NCBI GenBank assembly: GCA_038043185.1
Contig: JBBTCO010000003.1
Location: 1 to 64,000 of the forward strand
Source of the DNA: UBA5009 sp038043185
GTDB lineage: Bacteria; Bdellovibrionota; Bdellovibrionia; Bdellovibrionales; Bdellovibrionaceae
Direction: 5' to 3'
Length of the DNA: 64,000 nt
Shown here: piece after piece, positions 25,822 through 34,132 of the stretch
How the letters are laid out: every line of letters starts with the position of its first letter
How positions within the stretch are numbered: position 1 is the first letter of the stretch
The notes under the pieces: model-generated
What the model was told of the DNA's origin: nothing
Database searches by the model: none
The model's input: only the letters and a program-made list of their open reading frames with translations
Program-made: the position numbers and the translations under genes

Positions 25822-26937
25822 TCAACGATTATGCACTTCTCTCATTGTCGTAAAAGATCGGCTGGATTTTCCTTGATGTCTTTGTTTTAAACGCCCGATT
25901 GTCGCAATTCTTTCCTCGGCCAAGCGGTCTGCTGCGCGATGCGTTCCGATGCTATCTCTTTCAGCAATTGTGAAAACTTTCATTACGTTATCGTAAACTT
26001 TTCGAGTTTTTTCAAAAGCTCGATCCCCGGAATAACCTTCCAGTTCAACAAATACATTCATCAATCCCCCAGAGTTGACCACATAGTCTGGCGCATAGAG
26101 AATTCCTAACTCTTTAAGCTGATCGCCATGGCGGGCTTCGGCCAATTGGTTATTCGCACCCCCAGCAACGGCTTTGCATTTTAACTTACCAATTGTTTGA
26201 TCATTAATAATCGCTCCTAAGGCACAAGGAGCTAGAATCTCGCAATCCTGGAACAAAATGTCATCGGGAGACACCGCTTCGATTTTGTATTGGTCGACAT
26301 GAATTTTAACTCGATCTTGATCAATGTCCGCAACAACAACCTTTGCCCCTTCTAGGCTCAGATATTTTACCAGATGAGACCCGACGTTTCCCAAACCTTG
26401 AACCGCGATTCTCATCCCTTTTAGATTATCGCTTCCTAGTTTCTTTTGCGCTGTCGCTTTGATCCCCATCAACACACCATGGGCGGTATAAGGAGACGGA
26501 TCCCCAGACCCACCAAAATCTTTAGGAATTCCAGTAACCCATGGAGTTTCCATAAAGATATTTTCCATGTCTGCTTCGCAAGTGCCTACATCTTCAGCCG
26601 TGATGTATTTACCATTTAAGGAGTTAACAAATTGTCCGAAAGCACGAAAAAGACCTTCGGTTTTTTGAGTTTTAGAATTTCCGATGATAACAGCTTTTCC
26701 TCCGCCAAGATTGAGCCCCGCAGCCGCTGCTTTATAAGTCATCCCTTTTGATAATCGCAAAACGTCGGTTAAAGCATCTTCTTCAGTTTTATAGTTCCAC
26801 ATCCGAGTTCCACCTAAAGCCGGTCCCAGAGCTGTGTTATGAATTGCGATGATCGCTTTTAGTCCCACATTGGGGTCATGACAAAATACAACTTCCTCGT
26901 GTTCCCCGTGCTTAGAAATCATCTCAAATGGCCCCAA
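25822..26937 (-). CDS. leucine dehydrogenase (Glu/Leu/Phe/Val dehydrogenase family)
   Basis: Oxidative deamination of branched-chain amino acids, 371 aa. The catalytic region includes GPALGGTRMW, the substrate Lys in MTYKAAAAGLNLGGGKAV and ITAEDVGT; the NAD-binding fold has VQGLGNVGSHLVKYL and then VVADID. It starts at TTG 26937, six bases after a perfect GGAGG, which decides the start. The enzyme suits an organism that lives on amino acids, as predatory bacteria do (inference). The 400-bp gap upstream holds a candidate RNA and a terminator. Confidence 0.9.
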   Translation of the reverse strand: MGPFEMISKHGEHEEVVFCHDPNVGLKAIIAIHNTALGPALGGTRMWNYKTEEDALTDVLRLSKGMTYKAAAAGLNLGGGKAVIIGNSKTQKTEGLFRAFGQFVNSLNGKYITAEDVGTCEADMENIFMETPWVTGIPKDFGGSGDPSPYTAHGVLMGIKATAQKKLGSDNLKGMRIAVQGLGNVGSHLVKYLSLEGAKVVVADIDQDRVKIHVDQYKIEAVSPDDILFQDCEILAPCALGAIINDQTIGKLKCKAVAGGANNQLAEARHGDQLKELGILYAPDYVVNSGGLMNVFVELEGYSGDRAFEKTRKVYDNVMKVFTIAERDSIGTHRAADRLAEERIATIGRLKQRHQGKSSRSFTTMREVHNR

Positions 26938-27049
26938 TTCCTACCTCCAAAAAAAGTTCAAATTATTGTGGGCGGAGTGTTAAACATCTATTCAAAAAAT
27001 ACGAGCTCTTACGCAGAGCGGGGTAAATGACTAAGATTGAAGCAGTTAA

Positions 27050-27295
27050 AAATCCTATTTTGAGATTAATACGGTAGGGCTCTTTAGTAGCCCCCTAATA
27101 CGGCCGATAGTCTAGTATCTGCCGCGGCTATCTGAATATCAGGGCAAGCGTTAAGAGGTTCGAAACTCTTGCAGATAAAAAACGAGGAGGATCTGTGCTA
27201 AATGAAATCCGAAGGCCTCTGCTGTTGGAATTGGTAAATCGACCCGAAAGAGGTCCGCCAAAATGAGGTAAGGATTAAATAAATTCGGAATATAA
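27050..27295 (+). ncRNA. candidate structured RNA
   Basis: This non-coding gap is rich in complementary pairs: GGGCT/AGCCC (27077-27094), TATCTGC/GCAGATA (about 27115-27177), CTGA-ATA-TCAG, AAGAG-GTTCGAAA-CTCTT (27153-27170), GGAT/ATCC inside GAGG/CCTC (27184-27218), TTGG/CCAA around GACC-CGAAAGA-GGTC (27230-27260), and AATCCT/AGGATT closing the ends. It ends in a strong terminator with a plus-strand T-run. I could not match it to 6S, tmRNA, SRP or RNase P RNA. It could instead be the 5' leader of leucine dehydrogenase on the minus strand. Confidence 0.4.
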
Positions 27296-27327
27296 AAAAC
27301 GCTCGGATACCCCGGGCGTTTTCTTTT
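27296..27327. terminator. bidirectional Rho-independent terminator
   Basis: AAAACGCTCGG / CCGGGCGTTTT forms an 11-bp stem with a 5-nt loop and one G-U pair. CTTTTT follows on the plus strand and a T-run on the minus strand. It ends the minus-strand HTH gene and any plus-strand RNA from 27050. Confidence 0.85.
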
Positions 27328-27338
27328 TAGAGCAGGTC

Positions 27339-27890
27339 CTAAATTGACGGCAGGAAAATCGACTTCACCAGTCTTCCAATTAAAATTCCCACCAAAAGAA
27401 GAACAGTAAAAAACAAAGTCTTAACCGTACGATTTTGACCGGACATGCGGTTTTGCAAATCCAAAACAAGCAATTGCAATTGATCCAGCCCCTCTTCCCT
27501 TTTCTTTTCGGCTTCTCTTATTTGATTTTCAAAAAACTGGGCGTCCAGCTGCGAGGCCATTTTTATGGTGTTTGTTTTGCCCTCAACAGGCACGACCGCT
27601 AACCCCGGAAGTTTTTCCCGAATAATCATCAGCCATTGAAGTGCCCGATAAATATGAGGAGGAGCAGACTCGCCTTTTTTTACCCATCGGGTCCAGGACG
27701 AAGGATCAACCATTAATAAGCGAGAGATTTGTCTTTGGGACAAACCCAAATCCTGTCTGATTTTTTCTAGATCTCCAAATTGATTTTTAATCAAAGCCAC
27801 CTGTCCATCATAAGAAACTCTTAGACCTGTTTTAGCTTTGTATTTTTGCACAGGATGGTAGGTTACGACCGAAGAAGATTCATTTTCCAT
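27339..27890 (-). CDS. HTH protein with C-terminal membrane anchor
   Basis: 183 aa. Residues 43-75 form a Cro/CI-like helix-turn-helix (LEKIRQDLGLSQRQISRLLM), followed by VDPSSWTRWVKKGESAPPHI. A coiled-coil-prone stretch (ENQIREAEKKREEGLDQLQL) leads to one membrane helix at about 160-178 (LFFTVLLLVGILIGRLV). A DNA-binding domain tethered to the membrane by its C-terminus suggests a membrane-linked regulator or a DNA-tethering protein. The target is unknown. It ends in a strong terminator. Confidence 0.8.
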   Translation of the reverse strand: MENESSSVVTYHPVQKYKAKTGLRVSYDGQVALIKNQFGDLEKIRQDLGLSQRQISRLLMVDPSSWTRWVKKGESAPPHIYRALQWLMIIREKLPGLAVVPVEGKTNTIKMASQLDAQFFENQIREAEKKREEGLDQLQLLVLDLQNRMSGQNRTVKTLFFTVLLLVGILIGRLVKSIFLPSI

Positions 27891-27972
27891 GTCTTAAAAT
27901 TACACCAGGACCCTTGCTTTACGCAACACCTGCTGTTGTGTCCTGCAATTAAGTCCAGGCTCTTAGCCGGTC

Positions 27973-28461
27973 TTAGCCTGGATGAAATGATGACTGGTAA
28001 GATTGGATTAAAAAGCCGGTATCAAAAAGCTCTTTTCGAAGCACAGCTAAGGTCTCGGTAACATCCGCGGGATCAGCACATTTTTTGAGTGAATCTTGCG
28101 CCAAGTATTCTAGACTTTGAAATCGATTATCGACATTTTTTAAGAAGTCCGCATTTAACGAGTTCGAGTTATCTTTAAAGTCTTTTTTCGCATTTCGAAT
28201 TTTAACAACAAATGATGAGAGGCTATCTTTAATATCCGCGCATGAGTTTTTAACCAGGTCCGGGGATCTTTCAATAAGTCGCTCAAGATGTCGATTCTCT
28301 AGAGCACGAATCGCCGGGTCTTCTTTTGATAATGAAAGATTTATGGTCTTTAGCAAAACTTCAGGCGCACTGAGTTTTCTTGCCAATTCATTGGAAACAG
28401 CGGCTTCAACTTGTCCTAGACCAAAGAATGATACAATTAAAACAGCAAGATAATGTCTCAT
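27973..28461 (-). CDS. secreted helical protein, unknown
   Basis: 162 aa. A signal peptide (MRHYLAVLIVSFFGLGQVEA) precedes an all-helical mature region (NELARKLSAPEVLLKTINLSL, HLERLIERSPDLVKNSCADI) with two cysteines that might pair. It is 14 nt after another small secreted protein on the same strand, so they probably form a two-gene unit. No family recognised. Confidence 0.7.
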   Translation of the reverse strand: MRHYLAVLIVSFFGLGQVEAAVSNELARKLSAPEVLLKTINLSLSKEDPAIRALENRHLERLIERSPDLVKNSCADIKDSLSSFVVKIRNAKKDFKDNSNSLNADFLKNVDNRFQSLEYLAQDSLKKCADPADVTETLAVLRKELFDTGFLIQSYQSSFHPG

Positions 28462-28475
28462 ATCTGTCTTCTCTC

Positions 28476-28817
28476 TTAAAATTCACGATCAGCGTTTTCA
28501 AGCTCAGTCGCAACGCGATCCATTTGTTTTTTTGCGGAAGGTCGATACTGATGAACTTCTTTTTTAAATCGTAATTTTTGTGAGGGCACACTGTATTGTG
28601 AAAAATCCTCCATCACAGTGACTTTGCTTGGACTAGCTTCACGAACGTTTTGTCGAGCCAGATCCATATTTCCTTTTACTTCCTGATGAAGAGTGTCTTG
28701 GGCTTTGATGTTTTCGTTAATCAAATTATTAAAGTCTGCAACCTTAGCAAAAGAGCTTAGGGTGAATAATTGGCTAGACACTAAAACTGTAAATAACACT
28801 AAAAAATTTGTTTTCAT
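28476..28817 (-). CDS. small secreted protein, unknown
   Basis: 113 aa from ATG 28817, chosen because AGGAGA lies 5 nt upstream and a signal peptide (MKTNFLVLFTVLVSSQLFTL) follows at once. The mature part is charged and helical (NLINENIKAQDTLHQEVKGN) with a basic middle (SQKLRFKKEVHQYRPSAKKQ) and no cysteine. It lies upstream of the other secreted helical gene. The 263-bp gap before 29081 shows only a small TCTCA-GAA-TGAGA hairpin and no gene. Confidence 0.7.
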   Translation of the reverse strand: MKTNFLVLFTVLVSSQLFTLSSFAKVADFNNLINENIKAQDTLHQEVKGNMDLARQNVREASPSKVTVMEDFSQYSVPSQKLRFKKEVHQYRPSAKKQMDRVATELENADREF

Positions 28818-29080
28818 AACATCTCCTGCTTTCATAAAGAGCAATCAACTGACCAAGAGAAGGATCGATTCAATGCATTTGAGCCTAAAAAATTGACTAC
28901 ATTTTATACAGGTGCCGTCCTAGGGAACCGCGTTCTCAGAATGAGACATCTTGTTGAAACCACTGAAGTATTCACTTAAGGCAGGATCTTGGTTTCTACT
29001 TAATTTAAGACGTTTGAAGGTTCTTCCTGGAAAACAAGCGAAGCTTGCCCGTTCGCTTAAGAAAGAGTAGATTTTTTCAC

Positions 29081-29698
29081 ATGAACCACATTTTATTCGC
29101 TAGTTTAGTCTATCAAAGTCGTCTGAATTCCCGTCCTGCCAAAATTGTTTCCGAGCTTTTAATTGAAGCCGAACAAATTAAAAATGCCGATAAAAAGGGC
29201 CTGAGCTGGTCAAAAAAAAACTACCCTGGTGGATACACTTCTTATGGCTCCATGGATCAGCTTCATCAACTTTCCTCGACTTTCGAAAAATTGCGCAAAG
29301 AAATCGATGGTCATGTTGTTCAATTTGTCAGCCAACTTGAAATGGATATTTCTTCCAAAGCTCTGCAAATGAATAGTTGTTGGCTGAACATTATGCCTAA
29401 AGGCACAAGTCATAGCCTCCACCTGCACCCTCTCAGCGTAATTAGTGGAAGTTTTTATGTAGAGGTTCCCGAAAATTCCAGTGGGATTAAGTTCGAGGAT
29501 CCTCGATTGATGAATTTTATGGCCTCGCCGCCCCGGAAAAAAACAGCTCGATTGCAGAATCAAAATTTTTTCGAAATCAAACCTTCGGCTGGCGACCTAA
29601 TTTTATTTGAAAGTTGGATGAAACATGAAGTTCCAAGAAACAAATCCAACAAAAATAGAATCTCAATTAGTTTTAATTATGACTGGGTAAAAAAGTGA
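29081..29698 (+). CDS. 2OG-Fe(II) oxygenase-like protein (TIGR02466-type)
   Basis: 205 aa from ATG 29081; the frame also reads upstream to 29045, but the family starts with a short LFxxxVY segment, here ILFASLVYQ. The cupin-like core has SHSLHLHPLSVISGSFYVEVP, with a His-x-His pair, and later GDLILFESWMKHEVPRNKSN followed by RISISFNY, giving the second His and the Arg that would bind 2-oxoglutarate. This is the pattern of putative 2OG-Fe(II) oxygenases. Its stop overlaps the ABC ATPase start (GTGA), which ties it to the transporter. The substrate is unknown. Confidence 0.75.
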   Translation: MNHILFASLVYQSRLNSRPAKIVSELLIEAEQIKNADKKGLSWSKKNYPGGYTSYGSMDQLHQLSSTFEKLRKEIDGHVVQFVSQLEMDISSKALQMNSCWLNIMPKGTSHSLHLHPLSVISGSFYVEVPENSSGIKFEDPRLMNFMASPPRKKTARLQNQNFFEIKPSAGDLILFESWMKHEVPRNKSNKNRISISFNYDWVKK

Positions 29699-30453
29699 TT
29701 TCTTTGCAAAATGTTTCAAAGAAATTTGATTCCCTTTCTGTTCTTCGTCATGTGAATTTAGAAATTCAACCTGGTGAATTTTTAACAATCCTTGGCCCTT
29801 CCGGATGTGGAAAATCCACATTGTTACGATTGCTGGCAGGGCTGGAAAAACCAACCGAAGGCGAATTGGTAAGACCAAAAAATAATTTAAATTTTTCTTT
29901 TGTTTTTCAGGACTCAGAGCTTCTTCCTTGGCGAAACATCGAAGAAAATATTTTATTACCTTTGGAATTAACTCTTAAAAAAGAATCTTCTGGACAGCTC
30001 GAGGACATTCTTTCTTTAGTCAAACTTTCCTCATTCAAAAAATACTATCCTCACCAGCTTTCGGGAGGAATGAAAATGAGGGTTTCTATCGCCCGCGCTT
30101 TGATGACAAACCCTAGCTTATTGTTAATGGACGAACCTTTTTCTTCGCTGGACGAGAACACCCGATTTGAAATGCAAGATCAGCTGTTACATTTACAAAA
30201 AACTAAAAAGATAAGCATCGTCTTTGTCACTCACTCCATCAGCGAAGCTGTGTACTTAAGTGATAAGGTTCAAGTTTTTTCTTCTCGAGAAGGCTGTTCG
30301 ATTTTTGAGCAAAAAATCTTATTTGATGGAAAAAGAAATGATGAAATACGGTTGAGCGGAACGTACAACAATTATGTTACGATGTTATCGCAAAAAATGA
30401 AACAAGCCGTAATTCCATTCCAGACTGGAGACGCAAATGCGTTGCCCTCTTAG
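29695..30453 (+). CDS. ABC importer ATPase (nitrate/sulfonate/taurine type)
   Basis: 252 aa, GTG start overlapping the previous stop by 4 bases. All ATPase motifs are present: Walker A GPSGCGKST, Q-loop FVFQDSELLPW, signature LSGGMKMR, Walker B LLLMDEPFSSLD and the switch His in FVTHSISEA. FQDxxLLPWxN is typical of the SsuB/TauB/ThiZ group. It works with the permease and solute-binding protein that follow; the permease gene starts 17 bases before this gene ends. Confidence 0.93.
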   Translation: MISLQNVSKKFDSLSVLRHVNLEIQPGEFLTILGPSGCGKSTLLRLLAGLEKPTEGELVRPKNNLNFSFVFQDSELLPWRNIEENILLPLELTLKKESSGQLEDILSLVKLSSFKKYYPHQLSGGMKMRVSIARALMTNPSLLLMDEPFSSLDENTRFEMQDQLLHLQKTKKISIVFVTHSISEAVYLSDKVQVFSSREGCSIFEQKILFDGKRNDEIRLSGTYNNYVTMLSQKMKQAVIPFQTGDANALPS

Positions 30454-31216
30454 CTCTCATCTCAAAAAGGCATTACCACCATTCGTGAGCTTCCTTTTGT
30501 TTTTTTCTTTGTTAGAATTAGCTAACCGCCTGAACTTAATTTCTAGCCAATTACTGCCACCACCGAGCCAGCTTTGGGTCACTTTTGTCAGTATGTTTTC
30601 AGATTTTAAGGAAGCCTTTTTACAGACTAGCACCAGCGTATCTGTCGGCTTGATTTTGAGTGCCTTATTGGGAATTTCTGCAGCAGTGGCATTTTCGCTT
30701 TCCCCGATTTTACGTCGTGCAATTTTGCCTTTTGCAATTTTTTTTCAAACGGTTCCAATTATTGCTATTGCACCCTTGATGGTTATTTATTTTGGTTTTG
30801 GCCAACCAACGGTGGTCGCTTCTTCTTTGATTGTGTCGATATTTCCGGTCATTGCAAATACCTTGATCGGCTTGGAAAATGTTTCGCGAGGCAAGTTAGA
30901 TCTTTTCCAAATTTACCACGCCAATCGCTGGCAGACTCTGTGGAAGTTGCGCTGGCCCTCTGCCTACAACTCGATTTATGCCGGCCTTAAGGTGGCCTGC
31001 GGGTTGGCTGTTATCGGTGCAATTGCCGGAGAATTCGTCGCCGGTGGAGGTTTAGGTGCAATGATTGATTCGGCTCGAACTCAGCAAAGAATTGATATTG
31101 TTTTTGTCTGTCTATTCTTACTTTCTTCTCTTGGTCTTTTTTTGGTTGGCGCTCTTCGCTTGTTAAATTATTTTATGCAGACGCATTTTCACTATGGTTT
31201 AACATTAAAGGATTAA
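30437..31216 (+). CDS. ABC importer permease (SsuC/TauC/ThiX type)
   Basis: 259 aa with about six membrane segments. The inner-membrane EAA loop region contains IYHANRWQTLWKLRWPSAYNS, and the GEFVAGGGLGAMIDSAR segment is typical of the SsuC/TauC family. It overlaps the ATPase gene by 17 bp and is followed 2 nt later by the solute-binding protein gene, so the three genes form one importer operon. Confidence 0.92.
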   Translation: MRCPLSSHLKKALPPFVSFLLFFSLLELANRLNLISSQLLPPPSQLWVTFVSMFSDFKEAFLQTSTSVSVGLILSALLGISAAVAFSLSPILRRAILPFAIFFQTVPIIAIAPLMVIYFGFGQPTVVASSLIVSIFPVIANTLIGLENVSRGKLDLFQIYHANRWQTLWKLRWPSAYNSIYAGLKVACGLAVIGAIAGEFVAGGGLGAMIDSARTQQRIDIVFVCLFLLSSLGLFLVGALRLLNYFMQTHFHYGLTLKD

Positions 31217-31218
31217 TC

Positions 31219-32202
31219 ATGTTAAAAAAGATTTTTTCAAAACAAAAACTCATCTGTTTTTTACTCGTTTTGATTCTATTGAATTTATTGAAAATAAATA
31301 GTTTTGCCCAATCTTCCCCTAAAAAAACGACGACGTTGACGCTGGGATTGAACTGGAAACCTGAACCCCAATTTGGTGGTTTCTATGAAGCGCAAATCGC
31401 GGGTGAATTTACACAGCGTCAGTTGGAAGTTAAAATTCTCGAAGGGGGCTCGGGCACACCAACAGTGCAAATGTTGGCCAACAATAAAATTGATTATGGG
31501 ATTGTCAGCGCTGAAGAACTCATTATAGCGAATGAAAAAAATCCCACTAACAAACTGATTGCATTGTATGCCGTCTACAAAACTAATCCCCAAATGATCC
31601 TGACTCATGATGAACGCGGCTTTAAAAATCTTAAGGATATTTTTCAAAACGATGGGACCTTGGCCGTCCAACAAGGCTTGTCCTATTTTCAGTTTTTAAA
31701 AAAACTCTACCAGCCACTGAAAGTTCGCCTTGTTCCCTATCTTGGAGGCATTGGAAATTTTCAAAATGATAAGAATTTTTCTCAGCAAGGATTTGTGAAT
31801 TCAGAAAACTTATTGGCAGAAAAAGCTGGCCTCAAGATTAAGATTTTTTTAGTCGCGGAATCTGGATTTAATCCTTACACAACAGTTCTAGCCACCCAAG
31901 CGGAGCGACTGAAAAAATCGGCGCCACAGGTTCAGCAAATGCGGGAAGCCGTCCGTGCAGGATGGACTCGATATCTTGAATCCCCGAGCGCCTCGAACAA
32001 ATTTATGCTGAGTTTAAATAAAGCCATGGATATTTCCGTTATGGAAAAAGCAGCAACCGCGCAAAAAGATTTAATCGAAGTTAAAGGCGAAAAACTTGGC
32101 GAAATGAAGCTGTTGCGCTGGAAGAAGCTTCAGGAGCAACTGAAAGAGCTTGGACTCATAAAACAACTCGACGACCCCCAAGAGTACTTTTTAAAGCAGT
32201 AG
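31219..32202 (+). CDS. NMT1/THI5-like periplasmic solute-binding protein
   Basis: 327 aa with a signal peptide (ICFLLVLILLNLLKINSFAQ). The mature start LTLGLNWKPEPQFGGFYEAQ and then GSGTPTVQMLANNKIDYGI follow the NMT1/THI5 pattern, whose members bind a thiamine pyrimidine precursor, sulfonates or other small organics. GVNSE-like ligand residues cannot be assigned by eye. The coupled oxygenase-like gene recalls taurine loci (TauABCD), but that oxygenase is of another type, so the ligand remains open. Confidence 0.85.
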   Translation: MLKKIFSKQKLICFLLVLILLNLLKINSFAQSSPKKTTTLTLGLNWKPEPQFGGFYEAQIAGEFTQRQLEVKILEGGSGTPTVQMLANNKIDYGIVSAEELIIANEKNPTNKLIALYAVYKTNPQMILTHDERGFKNLKDIFQNDGTLAVQQGLSYFQFLKKLYQPLKVRLVPYLGGIGNFQNDKNFSQQGFVNSENLLAEKAGLKIKIFLVAESGFNPYTTVLATQAERLKKSAPQVQQMREAVRAGWTRYLESPSASNKFMLSLNKAMDISVMEKAATAQKDLIEVKGEKLGEMKLLRWKKLQEQLKELGLIKQLDDPQEYFLKQ

Positions 32203-32238
32203 TTTTTTCATTACATCAGTGGCAAATAACGAGGGCTG

Positions 32239-32267
32239 TTGACTCTGTGAATCATTAAGATTATCAC
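32239..32267 (+). promoter_or_regulatory. sigma70-type promoter of the yceD-rpmF-fab operon
   Basis: TTGACT (32239-32244), a 17-bp spacer and TATCAC (32262-32267) lie 20 bp before the yceD start, which has CGGAG as ribosome site. This is the only good promoter I see ahead of the run through glyA. Confidence 0.6.
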
Positions 32268-32287
32268 TCCATTTTTCGGAGAATTCT

Positions 32288-32845
32288 ATGAAAATTAATC
32301 TATCCGACATTCCAGAAGATGGCCGTGAATATCACTGGACTCGGGAATCTAAAGAACTAGATCAAGTTTTAATCGACGTGATTGATAAAAACCCTTACGA
32401 AGCCAAATTCTTGGTTCATCCCATGAATCATCGTGATTTCGAGATCTCGGGCAGTCTAAAAACTTTAACCAAAGAACAGTGCTCGCGATGCGGAATCGAT
32501 TTCAAATTCAACATCATGGAAAAATTTCACTCAATTATCATCCCCGAACAGCCCCAGGATCGCGTTGGAAAGTATGCCCGTGTCAATCATATCTCGGAGT
32601 CGATCGAATCGGGACCTACGGTTGCAGAGTATCCAAGCAATTTCATGTTCGATATTGGTGAATATCTTCACGAGGTCGTAGCGCTAGCCGTTCCCTTTAA
32701 CCCCTCGCCGGAAGAGGACTCTATGGGGAATTGCCGGGAATGTAAGATTCCTGTCCATGAAAAAACCTTCAACTATAATGAAGAACTTCCAAAGGAAGAC
32801 AAACCTAACCCTTTTGCTGTCCTGAAGAATATTAAACTCCAATAA
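32288..32845 (+). CDS. yceD: DUF177/YceD family protein
   Basis: 185 aa. It has the DUF177 build, with a central Cys pair (EQCSRCGIDF) and FDIGEYLHEVVALAVPFNP, plus a C-terminal Cys pair (NCRECKIPV). YceD is encoded just before rpmF in most bacteria and has been linked to 23S rRNA maturation in plants and bacteria. It starts at ATG 32288 after CGGAGAATTCT. First gene of the ribosomal protein and fatty-acid operon. Confidence 0.85.
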   Translation: MKINLSDIPEDGREYHWTRESKELDQVLIDVIDKNPYEAKFLVHPMNHRDFEISGSLKTLTKEQCSRCGIDFKFNIMEKFHSIIIPEQPQDRVGKYARVNHISESIESGPTVAEYPSNFMFDIGEYLHEVVALAVPFNPSPEEDSMGNCRECKIPVHEKTFNYNEELPKEDKPNPFAVLKNIKLQ

Positions 32846-32917
32846 GAGGTTGATTTTTTACCTATTTTGTAACACTTTGCAGGACTCATTATTTAGATAC
32901 TTATTAACGAGGTTAAC

Positions 32918-33106
32918 ATGCCAACTCCAAAGAAGAAGACATCCCGCTCACGTCGCAATATGCGAAGATCTCATGACGGTCTTGATATGCCTTCAACAGC
33001 GACTGATAAAAAAACGGGCGAACTCGTTCGTCCTCACCGCGCTCACAAAGGTACCGATGGTGCCTACTACTACAAAGGCAAACAAATTAGCGCTTCTAAA
33101 AGCTAA
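32918..33106 (+). CDS. rpmF: 50S ribosomal protein L32
   Basis: 62 aa, starting MPTPKKKTSRSRRNMRRSHD as L32 does. The zinc-binding cysteines found in many L32 proteins are absent, so this is the cysteine-free form; the C-terminal half is HRAHKGTDGAYYYKGKQI. The start is ATG 32918 after CGAGG. It sits between yceD and fabH, the usual place, except that plsX is missing. Confidence 0.95.
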   Translation: MPTPKKKTSRSRRNMRRSHDGLDMPSTATDKKTGELVRPHRAHKGTDGAYYYKGKQISASKS

Positions 33107-33114
33107 TTCGATTT

Positions 33115-34131
33115 ATGACAACTACGAGTAATTCAATGGCAGGGGCTTACCGATCTCGAGTGGCAGGAACAGGCTCTTATCTTCCTGCCGACGTCATCAC
33201 CAATTTTGATATCGAGAAGTTAGTCGACACTAACAACCAATGGATTATCGAACGCACTGGAATTGAAAGACGACATAAAGCTGCCAAACACGAAGCTTGT
33301 TCTGATCTGTGTTACGAAGCCTCGATCAAAGCTCTTAAAGCAGCTGGAAAAACAGCACAAGATTTAGATCTTATTATTGTTTCTACTGTTAGCGGCGATC
33401 AAGTTATGCCATCCACGGCCTGTGTTTTACAGCATAGGCTAGGAGCAAAACAAGTTATGGCTTTCGATCTGCTCGCGGCCTGTTCTGGTTTTGTCTATGG
33501 CCTATCGGTCGCGGACCAATTCATCCGAACTGGGATGTATAAAAATATTTTAGTTGTTGGCGGCGAAGTCTTACATCGATTGGTGAATTACAAAGATCGT
33601 GAAACTTGTATTTTATTTGGCGATGCCGCCGGAGCCTGGGTCATTAGCCGTGCCGAAGAATCAGATCCAAACATTATCATGAGTACACATCTTCATGCTG
33701 ACGGTGGCTTGGGTGATCTCTTTGTTCTTCCTGGTGGTGGTTCGCGAATGCCTTTTAACCAAGAGGTTTTAGATAGCGGAAGTCATTACGTTAAAATGAA
33801 GGGCCGCGAAATTTTTAAAAACGCGGTGAGAACTTTGACTCAATGTTGTCACGAAGCTTTAGAAGCCAACAATGTTAAATCCCATGAAGTCGACTGGCTC
33901 GTTCCTCATCAAGCCAATGTTCGAATTCTTGAAAGTGTTGCTGATTATTTTGAATTTCCAAAAGAGAAAGTTATTTTAAGTTTAAAGGAAACCGGAAACA
34001 CCTCTGCGGCCTCGATCCCTGTCGCTTTTGACTTAGCCCTTCAAGAGGGAAAGATTAAACGTGGACAATTAATTTTATTAGCTGCTTTTGGTGCTGGACT
34101 TACTTCAGGTAGCGTCCTTATGAGGTTTTGA
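33115..34131 (+). CDS. fabH: beta-ketoacyl-ACP synthase III
   Basis: Starts fatty-acid synthesis by condensing acetyl-CoA (or a branched acyl-CoA) with malonyl-ACP. It is 338 aa, slightly longer than the usual 317-330 because of the N-terminal MTTTSNS; ATG 33136 is a possible alternative start. The triad is visible: Cys123 in LLAACSGFVYG, His265 in VPHQANVRI, Asn295 in ETGNTSAAS. It directly precedes fabD (stop and next start 1 nt apart). Confidence 0.94.
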   Translation: MTTTSNSMAGAYRSRVAGTGSYLPADVITNFDIEKLVDTNNQWIIERTGIERRHKAAKHEACSDLCYEASIKALKAAGKTAQDLDLIIVSTVSGDQVMPSTACVLQHRLGAKQVMAFDLLAACSGFVYGLSVADQFIRTGMYKNILVVGGEVLHRLVNYKDRETCILFGDAAGAWVISRAEESDPNIIMSTHLHADGGLGDLFVLPGGGSRMPFNQEVLDSGSHYVKMKGREIFKNAVRTLTQCCHEALEANNVKSHEVDWLVPHQANVRILESVADYFEFPKEKVILSLKETGNTSAASIPVAFDLALQEGKIKRGQLILLAAFGAGLTSGSVLMRF

Positions 34132-34132
34132 G

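Noticed and set aside
27100..27180. tRNA or tmRNA, suggested by the GTTCGAAA loop
   Set aside because: There is no acceptor stem, anticodon arm or CCA end, and no tag-peptide reading frame.
28900..29010. TPP riboswitch ahead of the oxygenase/ABC operon
   Set aside because: GGTGCC is present, but the CTGAGA and ACC...GAACCTGA elements are not.
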